Below, piece by piece: positions 1-8,783 of a stretch of DNA of 64,000 bases. The notes below the pieces were generated by a model. The model had not been told where the DNA came from. It saw only the letters and a list, made by a program, of their open reading frames with translations, and made no database searches. The stretch is taken from the NCBI GenBank assembly GCA_963773625.1, contig CAVZCJ010000002.1, positions 45,341 through 109,340 of the forward strand, given 5' to 3'. Source of the DNA: DATARH01 sp963773625. Its GTDB lineage: Bacteria > Pseudomonadota > Alphaproteobacteria > ATCC43930 > CGMCC-115725. Both the position numbers and the translations under genes were made by a program. Position 1 is the first letter of the stretch. The number at the start of each line of letters is the position of its first letter.

Positions 1-62
1 TGAAAGACTTCGTCGCGGCGTGGAGCAAGGTGATGAACCTCGATCGCTTCGATCTCGCCTGA
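1..62 (+). CDS. katG: catalase-peroxidase KatG, C-terminal end (partial)
   Basis: Only the last 19 codons and the stop (60-62) lie in the window. The readable tail, FVAAWSKVMNLDRFDLA, matches the conserved C-terminus of bifunctional catalase-peroxidases, where the motif FVxAWxKVMNxDRFD closes the second peroxidase-like domain. KatG removes hydrogen peroxide in the cytoplasm or periplasm using heme b. The catalytic residues lie upstream of the window, so activity cannot be judged. The gene converges with the minus-strand gene that ends at 66, leaving three bases between them. Confidence 0.85.
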   Translation, partial: KDFVAAWSKVMNLDRFDLA

Positions 63-65
63 TGC

Positions 66-764
66 TCAGCGACCCGGCGTGATCGGGGCGATGTCGGGGC
101 CGATGCGCAGTGTGATGAAGCCGGCCGTGCCGCCGGCGTCGTCGCGCCCCAAGCCGAGGCGCAGCTTCAGTTCCGTGCCGTCGCTGGTCTTGCCGCCGAA
201 CTGAACGCCGCCGCCGCTGGCAAGCTTGGTGAGGTCGGCGGTCAAGGCGTCCTTGTCGACATACAGGTAGAAATGCACGTCGGGGCTGGACACAAAGGCA
301 AAGCGCTTGCCGAGCTTGATCGCCGGCGAGGGCAGCCCGAACCCGGCGATCAGATCGACGGGCGCGATCCCCGAGACATTGCCCGCGGAGTCGACCTTCC
401 CGGCGGAGGCCGGGCCGCCGGTGACAAAGTTGCGCTGCACGGCGGGCAGATCGGACCAGGCCAAGGTCGGCCCGGCAAGACGCAGCAGGGCGTATATCGT
501 GTCCCACCCGCCGGGCTGCAGCGCATCTGAAAAAATGTCCGCCAACCCCTCTCTGGCCTGCGGATTCCTTAGCGCGGCCATGCCGACGGCGCTGCAGGCG
601 TTGCAAAGCAGGGTGTCGTCGAGATTGGGCAGCGTCAGGCCGCGCGTCTGCGAGTCCGAGCTCATCACTGACCAGCCCGGCAAATGCAGGCTTGTCAGCT
701 CGGTGTATGTCCGCGAGGGCGTATAGCCGAACGACAGGGAAGTGGGGGTTGGAGGAGATGACAT
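66..764 (-). CDS. hypothetical protein, about 232 aa
   Basis: The ATG at 764 is preceded by a purine-rich Shine-Dalgarno stretch (GGAGAGAG) and gives 232 residues. The same frame stays open to 1019, but that upstream part encodes the tail of the heme A synthase and is not part of this protein. There is no signal peptide or membrane segment. The N-terminal half has LCNACSAVGMAAL, and the C-terminal half alternates hydrophobic residues like beta strands (VHFYLYVDKDALT, ELKLRLGLG, GFITLRIG). I do not recognise the family. It follows the heme A synthase gene on the same strand by about 86 bases and could be co-transcribed with it. Confidence 0.65.
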   Translation of the reverse strand: MSSPPTPTSLSFGYTPSRTYTELTSLHLPGWSVMSSDSQTRGLTLPNLDDTLLCNACSAVGMAALRNPQAREGLADIFSDALQPGGWDTIYALLRLAGPTLAWSDLPAVQRNFVTGGPASAGKVDSAGNVSGIAPVDLIAGFGLPSPAIKLGKRFAFVSSPDVHFYLYVDKDALTADLTKLASGGGVQFGGKTSDGTELKLRLGLGRDDAGGTAGFITLRIGPDIAPITPGR

Positions 765-850
765 CGTCGCTCTCTCCGCATTCGATCGGGCCAGCCGAGT
801 TGATACTCCGGTCGCGCCGGTCTGTGAACCGCACTCGATTGCAAGTTGAT

Positions 851-1988
851 CTAGTCTGTGATGGCAGCCGGGGCGCGACGCAGCGAATGGCGCAGCACGA
901 TGGCCGCTGGTCAGTAGGAGCACCGCGCCGGCTTGGTGCGCCGCGGCGAGCGGGATCGGCACGACCAGCAGCAGGGTCGAAATGCCGAGCGAAAGTTGCA
1001 GCAGCGCGGCCGCGAGCAAGCGCGTGCAGCGCCAGCCGTGTCGGGCGGGGAAGGGCGCCGCGTTGGCCCGCAGCCCACAGCCCGAGGATCGCGGCGACCG
1101 TGGTCATCGCCAGGATGCGGTGGTCGAACTGCACCGCGGCGAAATTCTCGAACCAGTTGCGGACGAACGGTGCGAGTTGCGCATACCCCGCCGGGACAAA
1201 GCTCCCATCCATCAGCGGGAAGGTGTTGTAGGTGAGCCCCGCGTTGAGCCCGGCGACAAATCCGCCGGCGACGATCGTCAGGCTAACGAGGCACAGAGCA
1301 CGGCCTCGCTGCCGTGCCGCAGCCCCCACCCCAACCCTCTCCCGCTGGCGGAGAAGGGGGCCGCGTCGAGAGCCGAAAGTTCACCTGCTTGACCCGTGAG
1401 GCGGGTGGGGCGCAGCAACCCCAGCGCCGTCCACAAGGTCGCGGCGTAGATCACCAGCGCCAGAGCAAGGTGCGCGGTAAGCCGGTACTGGCTAACCTCG
1501 ATCCGGTCGGCGAGGCCGCTCTCGACCATGTACCAGCCGAGCGCGCCTTGGCACCCGCCGAGCGCGAAAATCCCCGCCAGCGGCCAGGTCAGCCGACGCG
1601 GGATGCGGCGCCGCACCAGAAAATACAGAAACGGCAGCAGATAGACGAAACCGATCAGCCGGCCCCACAGCCGGTGCGCGTATTCCCACAGGTAGATCGT
1701 CTTGAAGTCGGCGAGGCTCATCCCCGCGTTCAGCAGCTTGTATTGCGAGGTCTGCTGGTATTTGGCGAATTCGGTCTGCCAGTCGGCGGCCGAGAGCGGC
1801 GGCATCGCGCCGGTCACCGGCTGCCACTCGGGGATCGACAGCCCCGACCAGGTCAGCCGGGTCACGCCGCCGATCACCACCATTGCGAAAATCATCGCGC
1901 AGCAGACGAGCAGCCAAATCGCGACGGGGCGCAAATCTGCGTCCGCCGCTCCCCTCGATCGCGCCGTTGCGAGGCTCGCCGAAACCAT
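851..1988 (-). CDS. ctaA: heme A synthase, COX15/CtaA type (frameshifted, with internal repeat)
   Basis: This enzyme oxidises the C8 methyl of heme O to the formyl of heme A for aa3-type cytochrome oxidases, in the inner membrane. The N-terminal part from the ATG at 1988 has the first membrane helix followed by GGVTRLTWSGLSIPEW, the conserved WEYAHRLWGRLIG segment with a heme-ligand His, and several further helices. The protein continues in other frames with TIVAGGFVAGLNAGLTYN, then LMDGSFVPAG and QFDHRILA, and ends at the TAG at 851-853 after LRRAPAAITD. At least three frame changes (near 1310, 1020 and 900) are needed. The first falls inside a palindromic repeat that adds about 20 residues between two helices. 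The 3' end of usg lies 6 bases upstream. Identity is firm; whether the gene is intact is not. Confidence 0.85.
1298..1365. repeat. palindromic repeat inserted in the heme A synthase reading frame
   Basis: Positions 1319-1365 hold a C-rich block (GCCCCCACCCCAACCCTCTC) followed by an imperfect hairpin, CTCTCCCGCTGGCGGAGAAG. A second small hairpin, GCACGGC/GCCGTGC, lies beside it at 1298-1317. Read on the minus strand in the host gene frame it gives PFSASGRGLGWG, which is not part of COX15 proteins. A related block is at the start of pbpC (58633-58692), and a possible degenerate copy encodes the tail of the AI-2E permease near 10250. The layout resembles the short palindromic elements known to be tolerated inside bacterial coding genes. 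Confidence 0.7.
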
Positions 1989-1994
1989 TTGCGC

Positions 1995-2288
1995 CTAATG
2001 CCGCCCGCCCGAGGCCGGGACGATGTGAGGAAACCGCCGCGGCCGGCCATTGCCTTGCGCGACCTTTACCGAATGCAGCTCGCCGTCGATGTTCTTGCGC
2101 CAGAAATCCAGGAACTTGCTGAGCTCGGGAAACTCAGGCGCGATATCGAATTTCTGCCAGATGAAGGTCTGCAGCGTCTCGGGCTCGTCGGGCAGCCGGT
2201 AGATAATCTGGGCCGTGGTGAGCCGGTATCGGCTCGGGTCGGGTTGACCGGTCACGATCGGGTCTCTCGCTCTTCGCTCCACAAGCAT
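1995..2288 (-). CDS. usg: Usg family protein
   Basis: A 97-residue protein from ATG 2288. The core YRLTTAQIIYRLPDEP, TFIWQKFDIAPEFP, KFLDFW and DGELHSVKVA is the signature of the Usg family, small alphaproteobacterial proteins named after their position near tryptophan biosynthesis genes in some genomes. The molecular function is unknown. No signal peptide or membrane segment is visible. The open frame extends upstream of 2288, but that part is arginine-rich and not conserved, so the internal start is preferred. It lies just upstream of the heme A synthase gene (6-base gap) and 31 bases downstream of ruvX on the same strand, so a ruvX-usg-ctaA unit is likely. Confidence 0.85.
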   Translation of the reverse strand: MLVERRARDPIVTGQPDPSRYRLTTAQIIYRLPDEPETLQTFIWQKFDIAPEFPELSKFLDFWRKNIDGELHSVKVAQGNGRPRRFPHIVPASGGRH

Positions 2289-2319
2289 GGCGCGGCAAAC
2301 GCGGGCGGGGCAACGACGA

Positions 2320-2784
2320 TCATGCCGCAGCCATCGCGTCGAGGCAGCCTTGTAGGATGTAGGCGGCGGCGACCTTGTCGACAATCTCGGCGCGGCGCTT
2401 TCGGGTCATGTCGGCGGCGATCATCTCGCGGGTGACCGCGGCGGTCGACAGGCGCTCGTCCCACAGCAGCGCCGGCAGGTCGCGCAATGCGAGCAGGTTG
2501 CGCGCGAAGGCGCGTACCGACTGGGTGCGCGGGCTATCGCGCCCGTCGAGCGCCAGCGGCAGGCCGATCACGACGCCGCCGATCCCGTGCTTGTCGATCA
2601 GATCGAACAGCGCCGCCATGTCGTCGCGAAACCGCCGGCGGCGGATCGTGTCGAGCGGGCTGGCGATGACCAGCCGCGTATCCGAAAGCGCTAGGCCGAT
2701 CGTCTTGGTGCCGACATCGAGCCCGATCAGCCGCGCGCCGGGCGCGACCGCCGCCTTCAGCGCCGCGGGGTTGTCGAGGAGCAT
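2320..2784 (-). CDS. ruvX: Holliday junction resolvase-like protein RuvX (YqgF)
   Basis: 154 residues from ATG 2784. The RNase H-like fold begins with LIGLDVGTKTIGLALSD, which carries the first catalytic Asp. Next come GGVVIGLPLALDG and LLWDERLSTAAVTREM, and the protein ends at KRRAEIVDKVAAAYILQG with the last acidic residue. The length fits the family (about 140-160 residues). YqgF-type proteins act in 16S rRNA 5'-end maturation and have been proposed as resolvases. The gene is divergent from gatC, with about 64 bases between start codons that must hold both promoters. Confidence 0.9.
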   Translation of the reverse strand: MLLDNPAALKAAVAPGARLIGLDVGTKTIGLALSDTRLVIASPLDTIRRRRFRDDMAALFDLIDKHGIGGVVIGLPLALDGRDSPRTQSVRAFARNLLALRDLPALLWDERLSTAAVTREMIAADMTRKRRAEIVDKVAAAYILQGCLDAMAAA

Positions 2785-2848
2785 GCCCGATGATAGCGTG
2801 CGCCGTGGGACTTTGACTCCCGCTTTTGCCGCGAAAGACTTGAGATTC

Positions 2849-3136
2849 ATGGCGTTGGACAAGGCCACCGTGGCGCGCATCGCCACCCTGGCGCGCATTC
2901 GCGTCGCCGAGGACGAGCTCGAACCGCTCGCCGCCGAGCTCTCCGGCATCCTCGATTGGGTCGAGCAGCTGATGGCGGTCGACACCGAGAACGTGCCGCC
3001 GATGACCAGCGTCGCCGAGATCACCTTGCCGATGCGCGACGACGTCGTGACCGACGGCGGCAACCGTGATGGCGTGCTGGGCAATGCGCCGCGCGCCGCC
3101 AAGGGCTTCTTCGCCGTGCCCAAGGTGGTCGAGTGA
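2849..3136 (+). CDS. gatC: Asp-tRNA(Asn)/Glu-tRNA(Gln) amidotransferase subunit C
   Basis: 95 residues from ATG 2849. It shows the usual GatC pattern: a short helix with VARIATLARIRVAEDELE, then ILDWVEQLMAVDTENVPPM, and a C-terminus with LRDD-like MRDDVVTDG followed by APRAAKGFFAVPKVVE. GatC belts subunits A and B together in the GatCAB complex, which transamidates misacylated Glu-tRNA(Gln) and Asp-tRNA(Asn) in the cytoplasm. Its stop overlaps the GTG start of gatA (GTGA), so the two genes are translationally coupled. Confidence 0.93.
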   Translation: MALDKATVARIATLARIRVAEDELEPLAAELSGILDWVEQLMAVDTENVPPMTSVAEITLPMRDDVVTDGGNRDGVLGNAPRAAKGFFAVPKVVE

Positions 3137-4615
3137 CCGGCCTTACCGACCTGATCGCTGACCGAAGCGCGCGATGGGCTGAGGGCAAAGAAATTCTCTG
3201 CCCGTGAGCTTGCGGCCGCGTTCAACGATGCGGTCGAAAAGATCAAGCCGCTCAACGCCTATATCACCACGACCCCGGAGCGCGCGCTGGAGATGGCGGC
3301 TGCCTCCGACGCGCGGCTGGCGAAAGGCGAGGCGGGCGCGCTCGAAGGCATCCCGCTCGCGATCAAGGATCTGTTCTGCACCAAGGGGGTGCTGACCACC
3401 GCCGCCTCGCACATCCTCGACGGCTTCACCCCGCCTTACGAGTCGACCGTCACCGAGAAATTGTGGGCGGCGGGCGCGGTGATGCTCGGCAAGACCAATC
3501 TCGACGAGTTCGCGATGGGCTCGTCGACCACCACCAGCTATTACGGGCCGACCGAGAACCCGTGGCGGCGGCCCGGTGACAACCGGCCGCTGGTGCCGGG
3601 CGGCTCGTCGGGCGGCTCGGCGGCGGCGGTGGCGGCGCATGCCGCGCTCGGCGCGACCGGCACCGATACCGGCGGCTCGATCCGCCAGCCGGCCAGTTTC
3701 ACCGGCATTGTCGGGCTGAAGCCGACCTACGGCCGCTGCTCGCGCTGGGGGGTGGTGGCGTTCGCCTCCTCGCTCGACCACCCCGGGCCGATGACCCGCA
3801 CGGTGCGCGACGCGGCGATCATGCTCGGCGCTATGGCCGGGCATGACCCGCGCGATTCGACCTCCGCGCCGGTGCCTGTGCCCGATTACGAAAAGGCGCT
3901 GACCGGCGACATTCGCGGCCTCAGGGTCGGCATTCCGCAAGCGAATACCGGGTCGAGCGGCATGTCGAGCGAGAACGAGAGCGCTGTGGCAATCGGGCAT
4001 CGACTGGCTGAGAGCCGCCGGGCGCCGAGCCGGTCGAGATTTCGCCTGCCGACCACCAAATACGCGCTGCCGGCCTATTACGTCATCGCCCCGGCCGAGG
4101 CGTCATCGAACCTCGCGCGCTATGATGGGGTGAAATTCGGCCTGCGCGTCGAGGGCGACAGCCTCGACGACATGTACGAAAAGACCCGCGCCGCCGGGTT
4201 TGGCGCCGAGGTGCGCCGCCGCGTGCTGATCGGCACCTATGTGCTGTCGGCCGGGTATTACGACGCCTATTACCTAAAGGCGCAGCGGGTGCGCACCCTG
4301 ATCGCCCGCGACTTCGCCGCCGCGTTCGAGCGCTGCGACTGCATCCTGACCCCGACCGCGCCGTCCGCCGCCTTCGCCATCGGCGAGAAGAGCCGACGAC
4401 CCGGTCGCGATGTATCTCAACGACATCTTCACGGTGCCGGCCGACCTCGCCGGGTTGCCGGCGATCTCGGTGCCCGCCGGCCTCTCCGAAGGCTTGCCGC
4501 GGGGCTGCAGATCATCGGCCGCGCCTTCGACGAGGCAACCGTGCTGCGCGTCGGCCACGTGCTGGAGACCGCCGCCGCTTTCACCCACCGGCCGAGCTTC
4601 CTGGCCGGAGGCTGA
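3133..4615 (+). CDS. gatA: Asp-tRNA(Asn)/Glu-tRNA(Gln) amidotransferase subunit A (frameshifted)
   Basis: The amidase subunit of GatCAB, which releases ammonia from glutamine. The GTG at 3133 overlaps the gatC stop. Amidase-signature landmarks are all present: the catalytic Lys in IPLAIKDLFC, the Ser-cisSer region in PGGSSGGSAAAVAA, and the nucleophile Ser in GTDTGGSIRQPAS. The distal part is YALPAYYVIAPAEASSNLAR, YDAYYLKAQRVR and QIIGRAFDEATVLRVG, to the TGA at 4613-4615. Frame changes are needed near 3163, at two points between 3940 and 4030, and near 4395 and 4497. The protein on both sides of each is fully conserved, so sequencing indels are the simplest explanation for this essential gene. 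Confidence 0.92.
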
Positions 4616-4739
4616 ATCGTCGGGTGAATTTCGGCGCGTTTGCGGAGCTGGCGCAGCGCACGCCCGGTACCGGATGCACGGCCTGGAAAACCCCGTCGCT
4701 GTGTGCCACCGTAAGCGCGAGATAATTCGGAGGTGTGCG

Positions 4740-6023
4740 ATGAGTCAGCTTGAGGTCGCCGACACCAACGTCACGGCGGACGCGCACGACGGTACGGTGG
4801 CCTATGTGCCGCCGCTGCAGCGCACGGCAGGGCAGCCAGAACCCATCGCCGCGCATGGCGGGCTGTCCTACATGTCGTTCGACCGGGACGGCGATGCGGG
4901 AACCGCCGTGGCGCTTGACGACGCGCTGGCGGAGATCGCCTCGGGCGAGAGCCAACGCCTTACCGACATGATCGACAAGGCGCCGCCGGGGCCGATCAAG
5001 ACCAAATGGGGTGTCGCGTTCCGCAGCTACGACGAGTGCGTGGAGTACATCCGCCAGTCGAACAGCATCAAGGCCCCGCCGGGCGGGGTGGCGCTGCCGC
5101 TGCCCTATACCGTCTACGAGCGGCCGAGCTATTCGGTGGTGCCGTCCAACGCCATCTGGCGGGACCCGGCGCGCGCCGAGACAGCGGCGATCCTGCGCAC
5201 CAACGAGCGGGGTGGTAAACAACGCCGCGACCTCTATTTCCCGCAGGTGCTGCGCGATGCGCGGCGCATCGGCGAATACTATCCGGGCCTCTCGCCCAGC
5301 AGCCCCGAATGCATGGACAAACTCGGCCTGTCGCTGGCCCACCTCGAGTCCAAATGCACGAACATCTACGATGCGGCAGAGGTGGAGCGGGTGTACTACC
5401 CGGAGATCGAGAAGCTGCTGCTCGACTTCTTCCCGGACGCGACCGACGCGCTGGTCTACAACCACGACGTCTTTGACAAGGACTACAAGGGCGACCGCAC
5501 CGAGGACCAGGACGGCAAGAACCCTGGCGTCAATGCCAATTACGCCAACCTCGTCCACAACGATTTGAACGACAACAGCGGCCGGGTGCGCTGCCGCGAG
5601 CTGCTGACCAGGAACCTGCGGAATTTCGGGCGCCAGCAGCACTACACCGAGGAAGAAGCCGACGCGAAGATGTCGCGGCGGTTCATGTCGATCAACCTCG
5701 CCAGGCCGATCGAGACGATCGAGCAATTCCCGTTCGTGCTCTGCGCCTGGCCGTCTTTCGCCGACCAGCCCTACATCACCAACTACCGCATCTACGACGA
5801 CCGCGTCGGCGAGACCACCCGCTTCACCTACCGTCCCGACCACGAGTGGTACTGGTTCCCTCGCCAGACGCCGACCGAGGTCTCGATGCTCAAATGCTAC
5901 GACTCGGTGACCGACGGCTCGGTCTCGCGCTGGTCGTTCCACACCGCCTGCATCGATCCGAACGTGCCGCTGACCGCCCCCTGCCGCAAGAACGTGGTCG
6001 TCCGGTCCTACGTCTTCTTTTAG
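4740..6023 (+). CDS. CmcJ/NvfI family (AsaB-like) oxidoreductase
   Basis: 427 residues from ATG 4740, preceded by GGAGG eight bases upstream. The C-terminal two-thirds carries the family hallmarks: VHNDLND with the metal-type His-x-Asp pattern, SINLARPIETIEQFPFVLC, YDDRVGETTRFTYRPDHEWY, MLKCYDS, and the closing HTACIDPNVP followed by a conserved Arg and VVVRSYVFF. Relatives include the cephamycin CmcJ component, the fungal NvfI and AsaB oxygenases and GA4-desaturase-like proteins, mostly hydroxylases or desaturases of secondary metabolites. The substrate here is unknown. Residues 1-80 are less conserved. The gene lies between gatA and gatB, which are usually adjacent in relatives, and looks like an insertion into that operon. 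Confidence 0.75.
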   Translation: MSQLEVADTNVTADAHDGTVAYVPPLQRTAGQPEPIAAHGGLSYMSFDRDGDAGTAVALDDALAEIASGESQRLTDMIDKAPPGPIKTKWGVAFRSYDECVEYIRQSNSIKAPPGGVALPLPYTVYERPSYSVVPSNAIWRDPARAETAAILRTNERGGKQRRDLYFPQVLRDARRIGEYYPGLSPSSPECMDKLGLSLAHLESKCTNIYDAAEVERVYYPEIEKLLLDFFPDATDALVYNHDVFDKDYKGDRTEDQDGKNPGVNANYANLVHNDLNDNSGRVRCRELLTRNLRNFGRQQHYTEEEADAKMSRRFMSINLARPIETIEQFPFVLCAWPSFADQPYITNYRIYDDRVGETTRFTYRPDHEWYWFPRQTPTEVSMLKCYDSVTDGSVSRWSFHTACIDPNVPLTAPCRKNVVVRSYVFF

Positions 6024-6353
6024 CAGGGCGACATTAGGGCGGCCGGCAGAGGGGGATTGGTGCGAACTGTTCGGCGATAGCGCCTCGAGACTGAGGCGCT
6101 GTCGCCACCCTTGATCTGAACGTATCATGAACTTACATGCTGTTATCCGCCTGAAGCCGCTTCGCTATGAGCGCCATCCGGCAGGTCGAGTCTGTTGGCA
6201 GACCCCTTACCCAGGAAGTCCGCTTGCCGCTTGTTTTCGGCCTGTTTCCACCGCCTGTTATCCCCCTGTTATCGGGAAGTAAATTGTGATAAATCAATGG
6301 GTTAGTCCTGATCTTTTTTCGTCGCGCACGCGTGCGCGTGAGGGGACGGCCGC
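6024..6353. repeat. gatB upstream region with a cluster of CTGTT(A/T)TC motifs
   Basis: This 330-base gap has no convincing gene. It holds at least four copies of a short motif: CTGTTATCC at 6140, CCTGTTTCC at 6241, CCTGTTATCC at 6254 and CCTGTTATC at 6265, with a related TTGTTTTCGG at 6231. On the other strand they read GATAACAGG or GGAAACAGG. Similar clusters occur at 24703-24807 and 44169-44296. The last 80 bases are more AT-rich (AAATTGTGATAAATCAATGG) and presumably carry the gatB promoter, but I cannot pick one with confidence. Confidence 0.55.
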
Positions 6354-7802
6354 ATGATCCAAGGCCGCACCGGCGAATGGGAGATCGTCATCGGGCTTGA
6401 GGTCCACGCGCAAGTCGTGGCCAAGGCCAAGCTGTTCTCCGGAGCCGCGACCGATTTCGGCGCCGAGCCGAACACGCAGGTCTCGACCGTCGATGCCGCG
6501 TTCCCCGGCATGCTGCCGGTGATCAATCGGCATTGCGTCGAGCAGGCGGTCAAGACCGGGCTCGGCATCGACGCCGAGATCAATCTGACGAGCGTCTTCG
6601 ACCGCAAGAACTACTTCTATCCCGACCTGCCCGCCGGATATCAGATTTCGCAGTACCAGCAGCCGGTGGTTGGACGCGGCCGGGTCACGCTCGACATGCC
6701 GGACGGCTCGGCCCGCGAGATCGGCATCACCCGGCTGCATCTGGAGCAGGACGCCGGCAAGAGCCTGCACGACCAGAGCCCGCGCGAGACCTATGTCGAC
6801 CTCAACCGCGCCGGCATCGGGCTGATGGAAATCGTCTCCGAGCCCGATCTGCGCTCGGCCGAGGAAGCCGGCATCTACCTGCGCAAGCTGCGCTCGATCC
6901 TCAGATATCTCGGCACCTGCGACGGCAACATGGAGGAGGGCTCGCTGCGCTGCGATTGCAACGTCTCGGTGCGCAAGCCCGGCGCCCCGTTCGGCACGCG
7001 CTGCGAGATCAAGAACCTCAATTCGGTGCGCTTCGTGATGCAGGCGATCGAGATCGAGGCGCGCCGGCAGATCGAGATCATCGAGGACGGCGGCAAAATC
7101 GCCCAGCAAACCCGGCTCTTCGACAGCGCGCGGGGCGAGACTCGGCCGATGCGCTCGAAGGAAAACGATTTCGATTACCGCTATTTCCCCGACCCCGACC
7201 TGTTGCCGCTGGTGCTCGATCCCGAATGGGTTGCGAAGCTCAAAGCGGAACTGCCCGAACTGCCCGACAAGAAACGGGCTCGGTTCGTCGCCGATTACGG
7301 TTTGGGCGTCGAGGAAGCGGGCGTGCTGGTCGCTGAACGCGCGACCGCCGAATTTTTTGAGGAAGTCGCCAAGGACCGCGATCCGAAGGCGGCGGCGAAT
7401 TGGGTCACTGGCGATCTGTTCGGCGCTCTCAACAAGAAGGGGCTCGGAATCGAGGAGTCGCCGGTCTCGGCGGCGCAGCTCGGCGGGCTCATCGACCTGA
7501 TCGCCGACAGCACCATCTCCGGCCGCATCGCCAAGGATGTCTTCGCCGAGATGGTCGAGACCGGCGCGGACCCGGCGGCGATTGTCGAGGCCAAGGGCCT
7601 GCGCCAGGTCACCGACACCGGCGCGATCGAGGCCGCGGTCGATGCGGCGCTCGCCGCCAACCCGGCTCAGGTCGCGCAATACGCCACCAACCCAAAAGTG
7701 CTCGGCTTCTTTGTCGGCCAGGTGATGAAGGCGACCCAGGGCAAGGCCAACCCGGCTCTCGTCAACGAGCTGCTAAGGAAAAAACTGGGCGGCTCTGCGT
7801 AG
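6354..7802 (+). CDS. gatB: Asp-tRNA(Asn)/Glu-tRNA(Gln) amidotransferase subunit B
   Basis: 482 residues, the usual length for GatB, with no frame break. It starts IQGRTGEWEIVIGLEVHAQV. The synthetase-like cradle domain has NRKNYFYPDLP-type FDRKNYFYPDLPAGYQISQY, GITRLHLEQDAGKS and VDLNRAGIGLMEIVSEPDLR. The C-terminal YqeY/tail domain (about 330-480) ends with VGQVMKATQGKANPALVNEL. GatB binds the misacylated tRNA, phosphorylates the glutamyl or aspartyl group, and accepts ammonia tunnelled from GatA. It is separated from gatA by 1.7 kb containing a CmcJ-like gene and a repeat cluster, so it probably has its own promoter. Confidence 0.95.
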   Translation: MIQGRTGEWEIVIGLEVHAQVVAKAKLFSGAATDFGAEPNTQVSTVDAAFPGMLPVINRHCVEQAVKTGLGIDAEINLTSVFDRKNYFYPDLPAGYQISQYQQPVVGRGRVTLDMPDGSAREIGITRLHLEQDAGKSLHDQSPRETYVDLNRAGIGLMEIVSEPDLRSAEEAGIYLRKLRSILRYLGTCDGNMEEGSLRCDCNVSVRKPGAPFGTRCEIKNLNSVRFVMQAIEIEARRQIEIIEDGGKIAQQTRLFDSARGETRPMRSKENDFDYRYFPDPDLLPLVLDPEWVAKLKAELPELPDKKRARFVADYGLGVEEAGVLVAERATAEFFEEVAKDRDPKAAANWVTGDLFGALNKKGLGIEESPVSAAQLGGLIDLIADSTISGRIAKDVFAEMVETGADPAAIVEAKGLRQVTDTGAIEAAVDAALAANPAQVAQYATNPKVLGFFVGQVMKATQGKANPALVNELLRKKLGGSA

Positions 7803-7829
7803 CGCGCCGGTTGTGCTGAGAATTGGCGT

Positions 7830-8772
7830 TTAGCGGGCCTGCGCGCCGGCCTGCGGCCGGGCAAGCCGCGTAACGCCATGCTCCCGCAACGCCATTCGCG
7901 CCTTCACCAGCTTTCGCGCCATCTCGGTCTTCTGAATGACCAGGAGCGGCGCGATCCGCTCGGCGATCGGGCCCAACCGCTCGCGGGTCGCGAGCGCTGA
8001 GCCGCGCCAGTTCGTCTTCCATGAACAGTGCGTGGGCAAGGTGCAGGTAAAAGATGTGTTCCTCGGCAATCAGCCTGTCGATCGGGTCTGCGGCGCGTTC
8101 AACTCCCACACTGAAGGATAAATTGTGGTCGTGAACTCGGTAGCGGATCAGCGGCTCGCGGATGAACCGCACACCTTTCGCCAGATAGGCGTAAAACGGC
8201 ATGACAATATCGCTGGCTTGCAGGTGCTCGGGCGCCCACCCGAATTCGTCGTAGAGCGCCCGCTCGAAGCCCATGGCGACACCGAAGCAGGCGGTATTGC
8301 TGCCGTCGCGCGCCAGCGTCTCGAAGCTCTCGTCGCACTGAGCCGCGGGATGGCAATGGATGCGGTTGAGCGACCTTGATTGGGCATCGATATAGCTGGC
8401 GTTGACGGTGACGAGCGAGACGTGCTCGCGTTGCCAAACTTCCACCATCCGCTCCACAAGCTCGCGCGCCGCGATATCGTCGCCGGCGACGCGCACGACG
8501 AATTCGCCGTGGGCCTCCTCCAACCCTCTGATTGTGTTACCGCGAAAACCGAGGTTGCGCGGGTTTCGGATGACCCGGACCTCGTCCCGGCGATCATGAT
8601 GGTCGAGTTCTCGGGTGAGCGCCTGCCACGTGCCGTCGGGCGACGCATCCTCGAGAATGAGGATTTCGAGCGGCCGGTATGTCTGCGCCAGAATTGCCCG
8701 GACGGCCTCGGCGACAAAGTGTTCGTGCCGGTAGGTGAGCAGCAGGACGGTGACCAGGGGAGAGGAGGCCAA
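7830..8772 (-). CDS. family 2 glycosyltransferase (frameshifted)
   Basis: About 314 residues from ATG 8772. The GT-A fold starts VTVLLLTYRHEHFVAEAVRA, with the nucleotide-binding Asp in ILEDASPDGT, then RNPRNLGFRGNTIRG, and the DxD-equivalent VAGDD. Proteins of this type transfer sugars from nucleotide-sugars to envelope polysaccharides or rhamnan-like chains; the acceptor cannot be told. Near 8000 the conserved frame breaks. The alternative frame continues sensibly (MARKLVKARMALREHG) to the TAA at 7830, whereas the original frame runs into Arg/Ala-rich nonsense, so a single-base indel is inferred. The gene is convergent with gatB (27-base gap) and just downstream of hpt on the same strand. 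Confidence 0.75.
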
Positions 8773-8783
8773 GCCAGGCGCCG

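Noticed and set aside
66..1019. One continuous 317-residue minus-strand frame joining heme A synthase tail and the downstream hypothetical protein
   Set aside because: The first 85 residues are COX15 C-terminus read through an indel; an ATG with a ribosome site at 764 begins the separate downstream gene.
3143..4000. Minus-strand open frame opposite gatA
   Set aside because: It mirrors the amidase coding frame and has no recognisable protein features.
6140..6273. CRISPR array
   Set aside because: Units are under 12 bases, irregularly spaced and variable; there are no uniform spacers and no cas genes.
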